64,000 bases of DNA from Sporobacter sp942492735 (GTDB lineage: Bacteria; Bacillota; Clostridia; Oscillospirales; Oscillospiraceae), in contig OW818648.1 in assembly GCA_942492735.1 (NCBI GenBank), forward strand, positions 2,852,001-2,916,000, given 5' to 3'. Below, one piece after another: positions 42,564 through 50,601 of this stretch. The number at the start of each line of letters is the position of its first letter. Position 1 is the stretch's first letter. A program made the translations under genes and the position numbers. The notes beneath the pieces were generated by a model, which searched no databases, was not told the DNA's origin, and worked only from the letters and a program-made list of their open reading frames with translations.

Positions 42564-43958
42564 TTACTTATTTTTCTTCTCTTTTTTAACTCGGTTTCTT
42601 ACTAACGAAGCTAATACGCCAAAACAACACAGCACGGTGAAGATGATGAACGCCGTTTTTAAGCTGACCATGAGTTGGCTGACATATTCCGGAGAGCCGA
42701 TTAACAGGTCTCGGATTAAAATTGATGTAATAAGTGAGACGATAGCCATACTGATCGCTTGTCCCAGCAGCCGCATATTGCCCAAAATTGACGATGCGAC
42801 ACCGTATAGCGTCTTGTCGACCGAGCCCATGATGGCGTTTGTATTAGGTGTGGCAAACAGAGCAAACCCAAGTCCAATAAATGCCAGATTCAATATGATG
42901 AGTATGATTGGTGTGTGTGTTGTGAGGAAAACAAAGAAGAAAAGACCGAGCGCTGATATACCCATACCCACGGACGCGAGAACCGCCGGAGACAGCCTGT
43001 CAGATAACGCGCCTGTAACGGGGGAAAGCACTGCCATTAAAACAGGTTGTACGAGTAGAATTAAGCCTGATACGGCTGCGTCAAGTCTGAGAGCGGCTTG
43101 CAGATAGAGCGAGAGCACGAAGGTTAAAGCGAAGGTCGCGCTATAATTGATCAAGCTTGCTAAATTGGCAAAAGCAAACGGTCTATTTTTCAAAATGTTC
43201 TCCACCGGGATGAGAGGGTTCTGGTGCTTTTTTTCGTAAATGAAAAAGACGATCAGAAGTATAACCCCCAAGAGAAAGCTGGCTTGATATAAGAGATTTG
43301 TTGTCAGTTTCGTGAGCCCAAACAGTAGGAGGGCCTGAGCCAAAATGCAGAGCACAATACCTCCGCTGTCGAGTTTGGAAGATGCGCCTTTCCATTCGCC
43401 CTTGAGTTTCCATACGGTTAAAATGATAATGATCACGGCGATCAGCAGGTTAAAATAGAACACGGCGCGCCAAGTTAAAGTGCTGCTGATAAAGCCTCCA
43501 AGCACAGGCCCGCATGACAAGCCAATGTATGTTGCCGCGGAATTGAGCCCTAATGCTTTGCCTCTGGACTGCGGCGGAACAACTGACGTTAAAATCGCCA
43601 TGGCGGTGCCAAAAATCATCGCGCTGGCAATACCCTGAACGACCCTGAAGCATACCAGAGCAATGAGTGACGGCGCCAAGGCACAGCCCAACGACGAGGC
43701 AGACAGTAATAGCATACCGATCAGGAATATTTTCTTTCTTCCATACTGATCTGCGAGGCGGCCGAATGGCAGCAAAAAAGCTGCTGTTGAAATTAAGAAA
43801 CCTGAGACCACCCAATTGAGCAGACTTTGGCTGGCTTCAAACTCTGCACCGATAGATGGAATAGCAAGATTAATTGCGTTGCTCATAAATGGTGTTATAA
43901 AAGAAGTGATCATAACAATTGCGATTGTGATCTTTGTTTGACTGCCTTTGTGCTCCAT
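42564..43958 (-). CDS. MFS drug exporter, DHA2 (EmrB/QacA) family
   Basis: A 464-residue transporter with about 14 hydrophobic segments. The first helix carries IAIVMITSFITPFMSNAIN; LPFGRLADQYGRKKIFLIG is the MFS signature loop; GIASAMIFGTAMAILTSVVPPQSRGKALG follows family order. ATG at 43958 has GGAGG upstream. Expected to export amphipathic drugs or lipids by proton antiport. No adjacent regulator gene is present. Confidence 0.88.
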   Translation of the reverse strand: MEHKGSQTKITIAIVMITSFITPFMSNAINLAIPSIGAEFEASQSLLNWVVSGFLISTAAFLLPFGRLADQYGRKKIFLIGMLLLSASSLGCALAPSLIALVCFRVVQGIASAMIFGTAMAILTSVVPPQSRGKALGLNSAATYIGLSCGPVLGGFISSTLTWRAVFYFNLLIAVIIIILTVWKLKGEWKGASSKLDSGGIVLCILAQALLLFGLTKLTTNLLYQASFLLGVILLIVFFIYEKKHQNPLIPVENILKNRPFAFANLASLINYSATFALTFVLSLYLQAALRLDAAVSGLILLVQPVLMAVLSPVTGALSDRLSPAVLASVGMGISALGLFFFVFLTTHTPIILIILNLAFIGLGFALFATPNTNAIMGSVDKTLYGVASSILGNMRLLGQAISMAIVSLITSILIRDLLIGSPEYVSQLMVSLKTAFIIFTVLCCFGVLASLVRNRVKKEKKNK

Positions 43959-44121
43959 ATCGGAAACCTCCGTGAATTTTATACTATAAAATGCTGTCGC
44001 CATTATTACCGTTTGTTAGGTCATCGATTCATTTGAACGATAAATCTTGTCTGCGTTAAGCACTTCTGGCCTTTTATTTTTACCGGTTGCTGTTTCGGCG
44101 ATCGGTCTAGCACCTTTTGCC

Positions 44122-45009
44122 TTATTGTGAGATGTGTTGTTTTATCCATGAAATGATCTCAAGGAATGATTGCATACCTTCGGGAGTATTCTCGCAGAAT
44201 ATAGTAAAATTATGAAACATGCCCTTCCATATCCTAAAAGTGACATCAGCGCCGTCAGCAATGGCTTTTTCATAGGTTTTTAAAAAATCGTCAGCACCTA
44301 TATCGACGGTGCCGCACTGTATGATAATAGGCGGCAGCGCTTTGAAACTGCCATAAAGAGGGGATATATACGGGTCTGTGAGGTCTTTGCCGCCGGCGTA
44401 TGCCAGGGCGCATTTTTTCTCAAACTCCACGTAACAAATCGGATCCTTTGAGGCCAATTTATTGCAGCTTTCGCTTGACATTGTCAGATCTGTCCACGGT
44501 GAAATCAGAGCAATTGCCGCAGGCAGCGGTTCGGAGTTATCTCGCAAATACATCGCTGCCGCAAGACATAAGCCGCCGCCGGCCGAATCCCCCATAAGAA
44601 CAATATCTTTGGCTTTGTATCCTTTGGAAAGCAGCTCCCGGTATATGGCAACGGTATCATCAAGAGCGGCTGGATATGGATTCTCAGGTGCGAGCCGGTA
44701 TCCAACAGTTAAGACAGGGATACCGCTGGCTAAAGCTATTCCGCCTGAAAAAGCTCTATATGTTGCTATGGCCCCAACGCAGTAACTGCCGCCGTGTAAG
44801 TAAATGATTGCTTTTTTATCTCTGTTTTCAGACGTTGCCGCCCATTCGGCGTTCACGCCAGCTATAATTACTGGCTCAAACGTCGTTTCCTTCGAGATTT
44901 TATACTTGGAGCCAAGCTCCTCCAATTTCTTTCGCGATTTCTCAATATCCATTGTGCGAGGCAATGCGACTCTTAGCGCTTTTTTAAAAATAAATGCTCT
45001 GAAACTCAT
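44122..45009 (-). CDS. Alpha/beta hydrolase, hormone-sensitive-lipase family
   Basis: A 295-residue esterase. The oxyanion loop is YLHGGSYCVGA, the nucleophile serine is in LMGDSAGGGLCLAA, the acid is in QCGTVDIGADD and the base His in WKGMFHNF. It is in the HSL/type IV group, acting on short acyl esters. ATG at 45009 follows TGGAGGTGG. Its position near the acyltransferase and exporter could mean a shared acyl-ester theme (inference). Confidence 0.85.
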   Translation of the reverse strand: MSFRAFIFKKALRVALPRTMDIEKSRKKLEELGSKYKISKETTFEPVIIAGVNAEWAATSENRDKKAIIYLHGGSYCVGAIATYRAFSGGIALASGIPVLTVGYRLAPENPYPAALDDTVAIYRELLSKGYKAKDIVLMGDSAGGGLCLAAAMYLRDNSEPLPAAIALISPWTDLTMSSESCNKLASKDPICYVEFEKKCALAYAGGKDLTDPYISPLYGSFKALPPIIIQCGTVDIGADDFLKTYEKAIADGADVTFRIWKGMFHNFTIFCENTPEGMQSFLEIISWIKQHISQ

Positions 45010-45064
45010 CGTTCCACCTCCAATTATTTTTGAACGCACAGGTACACTCTTCACAGACAGCACT

Positions 45065-45155
45065 ATATTATCACGCACAATAATTCCATACAATACTGTC
45101 AATACAAGAATATGACGATGTTCATACAAATCGCTTTAGTTATACCAACGGTCGG
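45065..45155 (-). promoter_or_regulatory. Promoter and operator-like palindrome of the esterase gene
   Basis: On the minus strand TTGTAT (45093-45088), 17 bp, TAATAT (45070-45065). Further upstream ACCAACGGTCGGT at about 45138-45152 is an imperfect palindrome like TetR-family operators. No TetR gene is in the window. Confidence 0.35.
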
Positions 45156-45268
45156 TGATGGTTGATTTGTGTTGCGAATCCATAGGCGCGATAAGCCCTG
45201 GATGAACGAGTATTACCTGATAACGAAGATGAAGATAACCAGAGAGTAAGAATTCACTTATCTATACG

Positions 45269-45306
45269 GCAAAGCCTCAGGCAGAAACCTGAGGCTTTGC
45301 TTTTTT
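45269..45306 (+). terminator. Plus-strand terminator without an evident gene
   Basis: GCAAAGCCTCAGG and CCTGAGGCTTTGC form a 13-bp stem followed by TTTTTT on the plus strand only. The 310-bp gap before the dehydrogenase shows no supported plus-strand gene. Confidence 0.65.
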
Positions 45307-45319
45307 GCTTTTTTGATTT

Positions 45320-46105
45320 TTAGTGCTGAAGCGCGAAACCACCGTCTGCGGTGAAGACAGCGCCGGTGACGATATCGGATATGTCGCTGGCGAGATAGGC
45401 GGCGAGCGCGCCGATTTCAAACGCTTCGGCAAAGCGGCCGATCGGGATTTCGCTGCACATCGCCGTGACCATTTCATCCGGGATACCCTTGGTGAAATTC
45501 GAGTAGGTAAAGCCGGGCGCGATGGCGTTGACACGGAGGCCATAAGGAGCGACCTCCGCGGCCAGGCATTTTGTGAAATGATTGAACGCCGCCTTGGATG
45601 CGGCATATGCCGTCAGAAAAGGCTTATTAACGATCTCGCCGGCATTTGACGTGATGTTGATGATATGGCCTTTCCCGGCTTCTCTCATGTGCTTAATAAC
45701 ATTGTAGCTCAATCTGGCGGCGCCGTGCAAATCAACGTCGAAGCAGTCAAACCAATCGGTCAGCTCCTCGTCCATATCAATGAATCTGCCGGCGGTGCCG
45801 ATACCGGCATTGTTGACGAGTACGTCGATCGTCTTGTTGTCGGCAATATAGCTATTGACAGCATCCCGGCAGCTTTGCATGCTGGAGATATCCGTTTTGT
45901 AGAAAGTGAACTTGCCTTCATATTTGCTGCTGAAGTCTTTGATGACGTCGATTGCTGCCGCTTCGTCTCGCGCGAATATTGCGACATTCGCGCCCTGATG
46001 GGCGAAGGCCGTTGCGATACCTAGGCCAATGCCCTTAGCCCCGCCTGTGACAATTGTATTCTTACCTTTAAGCGAAAAGGCGTTTTCCATTGACTTTAAG
46101 TACAT
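45320..46105 (-). CDS. Short-chain dehydrogenase/reductase
   Basis: A 261-residue NAD(P)-dependent SDR. TGGAKGIGLGIA is the dinucleotide loop, VNNAGIGTAGRF the NNAG motif, and YAASKAAF the YxxxK catalytic pair. TADGGFAL at the C-terminus is typical. Resembles gluconate 5-dehydrogenase-like enzymes, but substrate is not readable. GGAGGG lies 6 bp before the ATG. It lies 52 bp downstream of the phosphofructokinase gene in the same direction and may share its transcript. Confidence 0.85.
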   Translation of the reverse strand: MYLKSMENAFSLKGKNTIVTGGAKGIGLGIATAFAHQGANVAIFARDEAAAIDVIKDFSSKYEGKFTFYKTDISSMQSCRDAVNSYIADNKTIDVLVNNAGIGTAGRFIDMDEELTDWFDCFDVDLHGAARLSYNVIKHMREAGKGHIINITSNAGEIVNKPFLTAYAASKAAFNHFTKCLAAEVAPYGLRVNAIAPGFTYSNFTKGIPDEMVTAMCSEIPIGRFAEAFEIGALAAYLASDISDIVTGAVFTADGGFALQH

Positions 46106-46157
46106 TTTTAGCCCTCCAAAAAGTGTGTTGCTGCGGCATACTGCAGCCTAACGGAAT

Positions 46158-47399
46158 TTATTGAACGATTATTTTTTTCAGTCTGGCGAAGCGCGGCAGG
46201 CCGTTATCCAGAATGCGTTTATTCTCGCCTTGGATGAGCGGCAGCGCATAATCAAAGAAATCGGAGGTCACGTTGTTGCCCTCTTCATTAATCCATTCGC
46301 GCGGCACTTTTTTCTCGGCATTGGCGACAACGGTGAGCGGTTGAAGCGTGAGCTTGCACGCATAGGCACCACTTGAACAGTCGCGCTCAAAAGCGACCAT
46401 TTTACCGGTCTCGCCGGCGATGGCGCATTCAACAGCATATTTTCCGGCAGAGAAAGCCTCGTCAATATCAGTCTGAGACGCGAGATGCGCGCCGCAGCGC
46501 TGAAGAAGGCTGAGCTCGATACCGCGGACCTTTGAGCCGGTGTGGTGCTTGATCAGTCCGGAAAGAGTCGCGGCAAGCCCGCCGAGCTGCGCATGACCAA
46601 AACCGTCTGTCGCCGAGGTCTTCGCTTCGGAGACAAACGTCCCGTCGGCATAATGGATGCCTTCGGAAACGGCAATCAGGCACTTGTTTTTCTCAGCGTA
46701 TATTCTGGAAACATCTGTGATAAATTGCTCAATGTCGAAATCGACCTCCGGCAGATAGATGAGGTCGGGCGGCGCGCAGGAGATGGCGGCCAGCGCGGAT
46801 GATGCCGCGAGCCAACCGGCATGGCGGCCCATGATCTCGACGACTGTAATCGTGCCGACATCGTATACGTAGGTGTCCTTGCAGACCTCGGCGACGGAGG
46901 TGGCGATATATTTCGCGGCACTGCCGAAACCGGGGCAGTGGTCCGTCCCGACAAGGTCGTTGTCGATCGTCTTGGGGATACCGATCACACGGCACTCGTA
47001 ACCGGACTTCGACAAGTACTGGCTGACCTTATTGCAAGTATCCATCGAGTCATTTCCGCCGTTATAAAAGAAATAGCGAACGTTGTATTTTTTGAAAATC
47101 TCGAGGATACGCTTGTAATCCTTGTCATCCTTATTCGGATCCGCTATTTTATATCGGCAGGAGCCGAGCTCCGAGGATGGTGTGTTGAGTAAAAGCTCCA
47201 GCTCGTAAGCGTCTTCCTGACCCAAATCGTAGAGTGCATCGCCCAGTATTCCTGTAATACCGTGTGAGGCGCCGTAGACATTTGTGATTTCCGGTGCTTC
47301 GAGCGCGGCTTTGATGACACCGTAGGCGCTGGCATTGATAACGGCTGTCGGACCTCCGGATTGACCGAAGACACAGGCCCCTATAAGTTTTTCTGACAT
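46158..47399 (-). CDS. pfp: Diphosphate-dependent 6-phosphofructokinase
   Basis: A 413-residue phosphofructokinase. FGQSGGPTAVIN opens the fold. GGNDS (114-118) has Asp where ATP enzymes have Gly, and PKTIDNDL (142-149) has Lys where they have Gly; both changes mark pyrophosphate dependence. Reversible phosphorylation of fructose 6-phosphate by PPi saves ATP in anaerobes. AGGAGG lies before the ATG. Divergent from aldolase, with back-to-back promoters. Confidence 0.92.
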   Translation of the reverse strand: MSEKLIGACVFGQSGGPTAVINASAYGVIKAALEAPEITNVYGASHGITGILGDALYDLGQEDAYELELLLNTPSSELGSCRYKIADPNKDDKDYKRILEIFKKYNVRYFFYNGGNDSMDTCNKVSQYLSKSGYECRVIGIPKTIDNDLVGTDHCPGFGSAAKYIATSVAEVCKDTYVYDVGTITVVEIMGRHAGWLAASSALAAISCAPPDLIYLPEVDFDIEQFITDVSRIYAEKNKCLIAVSEGIHYADGTFVSEAKTSATDGFGHAQLGGLAATLSGLIKHHTGSKVRGIELSLLQRCGAHLASQTDIDEAFSAGKYAVECAIAGETGKMVAFERDCSSGAYACKLTLQPLTVVANAEKKVPREWINEEGNNVTSDFFDYALPLIQGENKRILDNGLPRFARLKKIIVQ

Positions 47400-47444
47400 A
47401 ATATACCTCCTGCAAAGACCTAATTAAAGATGACTATGAAAAGA

Positions 47445-47473
47445 ATAATAGCATAATAAAGGTGTAAAATCAA
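47445..47473 (-). promoter_or_regulatory. Promoter of the phosphofructokinase gene
   Basis: On the minus strand TTGATT (47473-47468), 17 bp, TATTAT (47450-47445). Confidence 0.6.
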
Positions 47474-47497
47474 ACTGAAAATAATTGCGTGTTTTGC

Positions 47498-47525
47498 TTG
47501 AATTAGCACGATATTGTGGTAGAAT
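47498..47525 (+). promoter_or_regulatory. Promoter of the aldolase gene
   Basis: TTGAAT (47498-47503), a 16-bp spacer and TAGAAT (47520-47525), about 70 bp before the aldolase GTG start. Confidence 0.55.
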
Positions 47526-47594
47526 AATGAAATAAATGTTATTACGGACGTTTGTTACCAATACTAAAACTTCAGATTGAAAGGGGACTATGCC

Positions 47595-48530
47595 GTGCCT
47601 ATTGTCACGTCAAAGGAAATGTTTAAGAAGGCTTACGATGGAGGATATGCTATCGGGGCTTTTAATGTCAATAATATGGAGATTATCCAGGGGATTACGG
47701 AGGCCGCAAAAGAGGTCAACGCGCCACTGATTCTTCAGGTCTCTGCGGGAGCGCGCAAATATGCCAAACATGTCTATCTGATGAAGCTCGTTGAAGCCGC
47801 AGAAGCGGATACTGGCCTTCCGATTTGTGTCCATCTCGACCACGGTGAGAGCTTTGACGTGTGCAAGTCCTGTATTGACGGCGGATTTACATCCGTTATG
47901 TTTGACGGCTCAAAGCATTCCTTCGAAGAAAATATCCGCCTGACAAAAGAGGTGGTTCAATACGCGCACGATAGGGGAGTCGTTGTCGAAGGTGAGCTTG
48001 GGAAGCTGGCCGGTATAGAGGACGATGTCAATGTCTCTGCTGAAGACTCAAGCTTCACGCATCCCGGTGAAGTCGAAGAGTTTGTCACAAAAACTGGCGT
48101 CGACTCACTCGCAATCGCCATCGGCACAAGCCACGGCGCTTATAAATTCAAGCCCGGACAGACGCCGAAGCTGCGGTTTGATATTCTAGAAGAGATCAGC
48201 AAGCGCCTGCCCGGTTTCCCCATTGTTCTGCACGGCGCGTCATCGGTCATTCCGGAGCTTGTCGCTATTATTAACGCAAACGGCGGCGCTATGCCCGACG
48301 CTATCGGTATACCGGAGGATATGCTCCGTCAGGCGGCAAAAATGTCCGTCTGCAAAATCAACATCGACTCGGACCTGCGCTTAGCGATGACCGCCGGCAT
48401 CCGTCAATACCTCGCCAATAATCCGTCGCACTTCGACCCGCGCCAGTATCTTACCCCGGGCCGCGACAACATCCGTGCGCTCGTCAAAAACAAGATCATC
48501 AACGTCCTCGGCAGCGACGGTAAAGCATAA
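47595..48530 (+). CDS. fba: Class II fructose-bisphosphate aldolase
   Basis: A 311-residue zinc-dependent aldolase that cleaves fructose 1,6-bisphosphate. The N-terminal SKEMFKKAYDGGYAIGAFNVN, CVHLDHGESFD (zinc His pair and catalytic Asp), SVMFDGSKH, VEGELGKLAGIEDD and IVLHGASS are diagnostic. GTG at 47595 is chosen since AAAGGGG lies 8 bp upstream; an in-frame TTG further up would overlap that site. Divergent from PPi-phosphofructokinase, so consecutive glycolytic steps share one intergenic region. Confidence 0.95.
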   Translation: MPIVTSKEMFKKAYDGGYAIGAFNVNNMEIIQGITEAAKEVNAPLILQVSAGARKYAKHVYLMKLVEAAEADTGLPICVHLDHGESFDVCKSCIDGGFTSVMFDGSKHSFEENIRLTKEVVQYAHDRGVVVEGELGKLAGIEDDVNVSAEDSSFTHPGEVEEFVTKTGVDSLAIAIGTSHGAYKFKPGQTPKLRFDILEEISKRLPGFPIVLHGASSVIPELVAIINANGGAMPDAIGIPEDMLRQAAKMSVCKINIDSDLRLAMTAGIRQYLANNPSHFDPRQYLTPGRDNIRALVKNKIINVLGSDGKA

Positions 48531-48561
48531 TAGAAAAGAACAGAACCGCCAACAGTTAATC

Positions 48562-48652
48562 CAGTAGGGCAAGGGCTCTGCTCTTGCCCGTCATGTACCG
48601 CGCGCGACACAGGGGGTTGGCAAGAGCAGAGCCCTTGCCCTACAAAAATAAC
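48562..48652. repeat. Inverted pair GTAGGGCAAGGGCTCTGCTCTTGCC
   Basis: A 25-bp arm and its inverted, matching copy at the right end bracket about 40 bp. A single arm also occurs at 27467-27496. The pair can fold into one long hairpin just after the aldolase gene. Confidence 0.8.
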
Positions 48653-48666
48653 GATAACAACAACAG

Positions 48667-48696
48667 CGAGGACGGCAGCAGCCGTCCTCGTTTTTT
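48667..48696 (+). terminator. Terminator after aldolase
   Basis: CGAGGACGGC and GCCGTCCTCG form a 10-bp GC-rich stem with AGCA loop, followed by six T. Confidence 0.9.
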
Positions 48697-48697
48697 G

Positions 48698-49051
48698 CTA
48701 GTAGAGCATCGAAGGATCGTATTTTTCAAGCCACATTTTCTTCAGGAGCTGGAGATCATCCATAAATTGCTCCGGCGTCTGTGTCTCGTTTTTTTGCATG
48801 AACTCGACAATTTCCATTTCGAAAGCATCACTTCCGAATAAGGCCCAGTCTGTGTTCATTTTGGGATGAAAGCTCCCGCCGAATTGTTTACCGCTCATAA
48901 ATCGGTTCTTGATGGCAAAGAGATCGGGTGCGGCATTTAAAAATATTTTGCCGTTCTTGATATTTCTTATCACGTAAATACAGCCCGTCTGCACCCGTGA
49001 CTGCTCCTTATAACCATCGATCAGTTTCTTTTTTGCGTCCTTGTCCAGCAA
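48698..49051 (-). CDS. Degenerate GIY-YIG-like protein
   Basis: A 117-residue protein resembling GIY-YIG domains: GCIYVIRNIKNGKIFLNAA stands where the GIY and YIG strands should be, but with CIY and FLN instead. The helix PDLFAIKNRF lacks a clear catalytic arginine, so nuclease activity is doubtful. The probable start is TTG at 49051, 2 bp past the end of the DUF6530-like gene, so the two are coupled. Function unknown. Confidence 0.6.
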   Translation of the reverse strand: MLDKDAKKKLIDGYKEQSRVQTGCIYVIRNIKNGKIFLNAAPDLFAIKNRFMSGKQFGGSFHPKMNTDWALFGSDAFEMEIVEFMQKNETQTPEQFMDDLQLLKKMWLEKYDPSMLY

Positions 49052-49053
49052 GC

Positions 49054-49533
49054 TTAATACCCCATTTCCTTCAGCATCGCCGAAAGACGGTGCAGTCTTT
49101 CACTCAATAGTTCGTCGTCTTTATTGAGAGCGTCTCTTAAAAGGACGATGTCCTCATCCAGCATCGGATTATCGGTGCAGATCGACACGTCCAAAGCGCC
49201 TCCCTGAAGGGCAACACGGTCTACTTGTGGGTTTTTCTCATCGTATAGCTTTGGGTATCTGTACGCCTCTTGAAAGTATGTCTTCGCCTTGCAGACGAGG
49301 ATGGCCAGATCCAGAACGCGGTGCAGCGGCATCTCCTCAGACTGCCGTGACCATTTTTCTCCCGTATAACGCCAGATTTTTGCCGACACGTCGACCTTAC
49401 CCCTGTCGTTCCACTGCGCGAGCCCGACAGATAAGCCCTTCGCGTCTGAATTATCGGCATACCGCCCGTCAATCTTATCATAATCCTCCGATACAATGAC
49501 CGGCTTGTGTTTGAGTGTTGTTGGAATTTTCAT
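49054..49533 (-). CDS. Uncharacterised protein, DUF6530-like
   Basis: A 159-residue cytosolic protein: HKPVIVSEDYDKIDGRYADN at the start, LAQWNDRGKVDVSAKIWRYTG in the middle, and an acidic helical end. It resembles DUF6530 from memory. AGGAG lies 9 bp before the ATG. It heads a two-gene unit with a GIY-YIG-like protein and has a strong promoter overlapped by a repeated operator-like element. No function can be given. Confidence 0.65.
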   Translation of the reverse strand: MKIPTTLKHKPVIVSEDYDKIDGRYADNSDAKGLSVGLAQWNDRGKVDVSAKIWRYTGEKWSRQSEEMPLHRVLDLAILVCKAKTYFQEAYRYPKLYDEKNPQVDRVALQGGALDVSICTDNPMLDEDIVLLRDALNKDDELLSERLHRLSAMLKEMGY

Positions 49534-49550
49534 GTGTTTGTCTCCTGAAT

Positions 49551-49607
49551 TATTAGTAAATTAGTAAATTACTAATATATAGTATCGCAGACTAGTAAAA
49601 ATGTCAA
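49551..49607 (-). promoter_or_regulatory. Strong promoter with TTAGTAA operator-like array
   Basis: On the minus strand a perfect TTGACA (49607-49602), 17 bp and TACTAT (49584-49579) precede the DUF6530-like gene. Just downstream, TTAGTAA occurs at 49553-49559 and 49561-49567 and as TTACTAA at 49569-49575, with 8-bp phasing; CTAGTAA also lies in the spacer at about 49592-49598. Confidence 0.65.
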
Positions 49608-49629
49608 GAGGGTAAGCCTGAAGTTGTGG

Positions 49630-49696
49630 GTACGGTGGGCGATTCGTGAATCGCCCCTACGAAATCATCGAATTCTTATGATTGAATCGCCCCAAC
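49630..49696. repeat. GTAGGGGCG-family repeat, decayed pair
   Basis: GGGCGATTCGTGAATCGCCCCTAC followed by ATTGAATCGCCCCAACG: one good palindrome and one decayed arm of the dispersed family. Confidence 0.7.
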
Positions 49697-49718
49697 GAAC
49701 ACCCATTTTCAAAGTAAA

Positions 49719-49741
49719 CGGGCGGGATTTTCATCCCGCCC
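49719..49741 (-). terminator. Terminator of nadBC
   Basis: CGGGCGGGAT and ATCCCGCCCG form a 9-10 bp stem with a short loop; on the minus strand it is followed by TTTACTTT. It lies 18 bp past the nadC stop. Confidence 0.75.
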
Positions 49742-49758
49742 GGCGTTATTATCGTGTG

Positions 49759-50601
49759 TTACTTAAATCTCAAACTGATATCGAGGGCTTTAACCGAGTG
49801 TGTCAGCGCGCCGATGGAGATATAATCGACGCCGGTTTCGGCGACGCTCTTTAAGTCTTTATCGCCCATATTGCCGGACGCTTCGGTGATGGCGCGGCCT
49901 GCAATGTGGCGAACGGCTTCGGTCATCGAGTCAAGGGTCATGTTGTCGAGCATAATGATGTCGGCGCGGGCTAATAGTGCTTCATCGATCTGCTGAAGAT
50001 TCTCGGTCTCAACCTCGATTTTCAGCGTATGTGGTACATTGGCGCGCACCTTTTGGATCGCCTCTTTGATCCCGCCGGCGGCAACGATATGGTTGTCTTT
50101 AATTAAGACGCCGTCTGAGAGGTTGAACCGGTGATTTTTGCCCCCGCCGCAGCGAACAGCGTATTTTTCGAGGACCCGCAGGCCGGGTGTTGTTTTCCGT
50201 GTGTCAACAATATGTGTTTTTGTGCCGATGATCGCGTCGACAGCGGCGCGCGTCCGTGTCGCGATGCCGGATAGGTGCTGCAGGAGATTGAGCGCCGTGC
50301 GTTCTCCGGTAAGAATGCTCCGCGACGGGCCTTCGATTTCGGCGATCACGTCGCCTTTACAAACAGCATCGCCGTCCGAAACACGCCGCATGACGCAAAC
50401 GGTCGAATCGAGCAATGCGAACACTCTGGCTGCGACATCAAGTCCGCAGACAATGCCGGATTCCTTGGCAATAAACGACCCCTTGGACACGGCATCTGCC
50501 GGTACGCAGCTCATCGTCGTGATGTCTCCTGTACCGATATCCTCCGTCAGGGCTGTCAATATCAGTTCATTAAGTCCGATATAGTCAAACTTGTCAGACA
50601 T
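49759..50601 (-). CDS. nadC: Quinolinate phosphoribosyltransferase
   Basis: A 280-residue enzyme making nicotinate mononucleotide from quinolinate and PRPP. ERTALNLLQHLSGIATRT, DTRKTTPGLRVLEKYAVRCGGGKNHR (quoted in part: TRKTTPGLR, GGGKNHR), KDNHI and EVE...DIIMLDNM are conserved. ATG at 50601 has GGGAGG upstream and overlaps the end of nadB. NAD synthesis from aspartate; nadA is not in the window. Confidence 0.95.
   Translation of the reverse strand: MSDKFDYIGLNELILTALTEDIGTGDITTMSCVPADAVSKGSFIAKESGIVCGLDVAARVFALLDSTVCVMRRVSDGDAVCKGDVIAEIEGPSRSILTGERTALNLLQHLSGIATRTRAAVDAIIGTKTHIVDTRKTTPGLRVLEKYAVRCGGGKNHRFNLSDGVLIKDNHIVAAGGIKEAIQKVRANVPHTLKIEVETENLQQIDEALLARADIIMLDNMTLDSMTEAVRHIAGRAITEASGNMGDKDLKSVAETGVDYISIGALTHSVKALDISLRFK

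Noticed and set aside
45200..45250. Short 16-codon frame starting ATGAACGAG before the orphan terminator
   Set aside because: Too short, with no clear ribosome binding site; could at most be a leader peptide.
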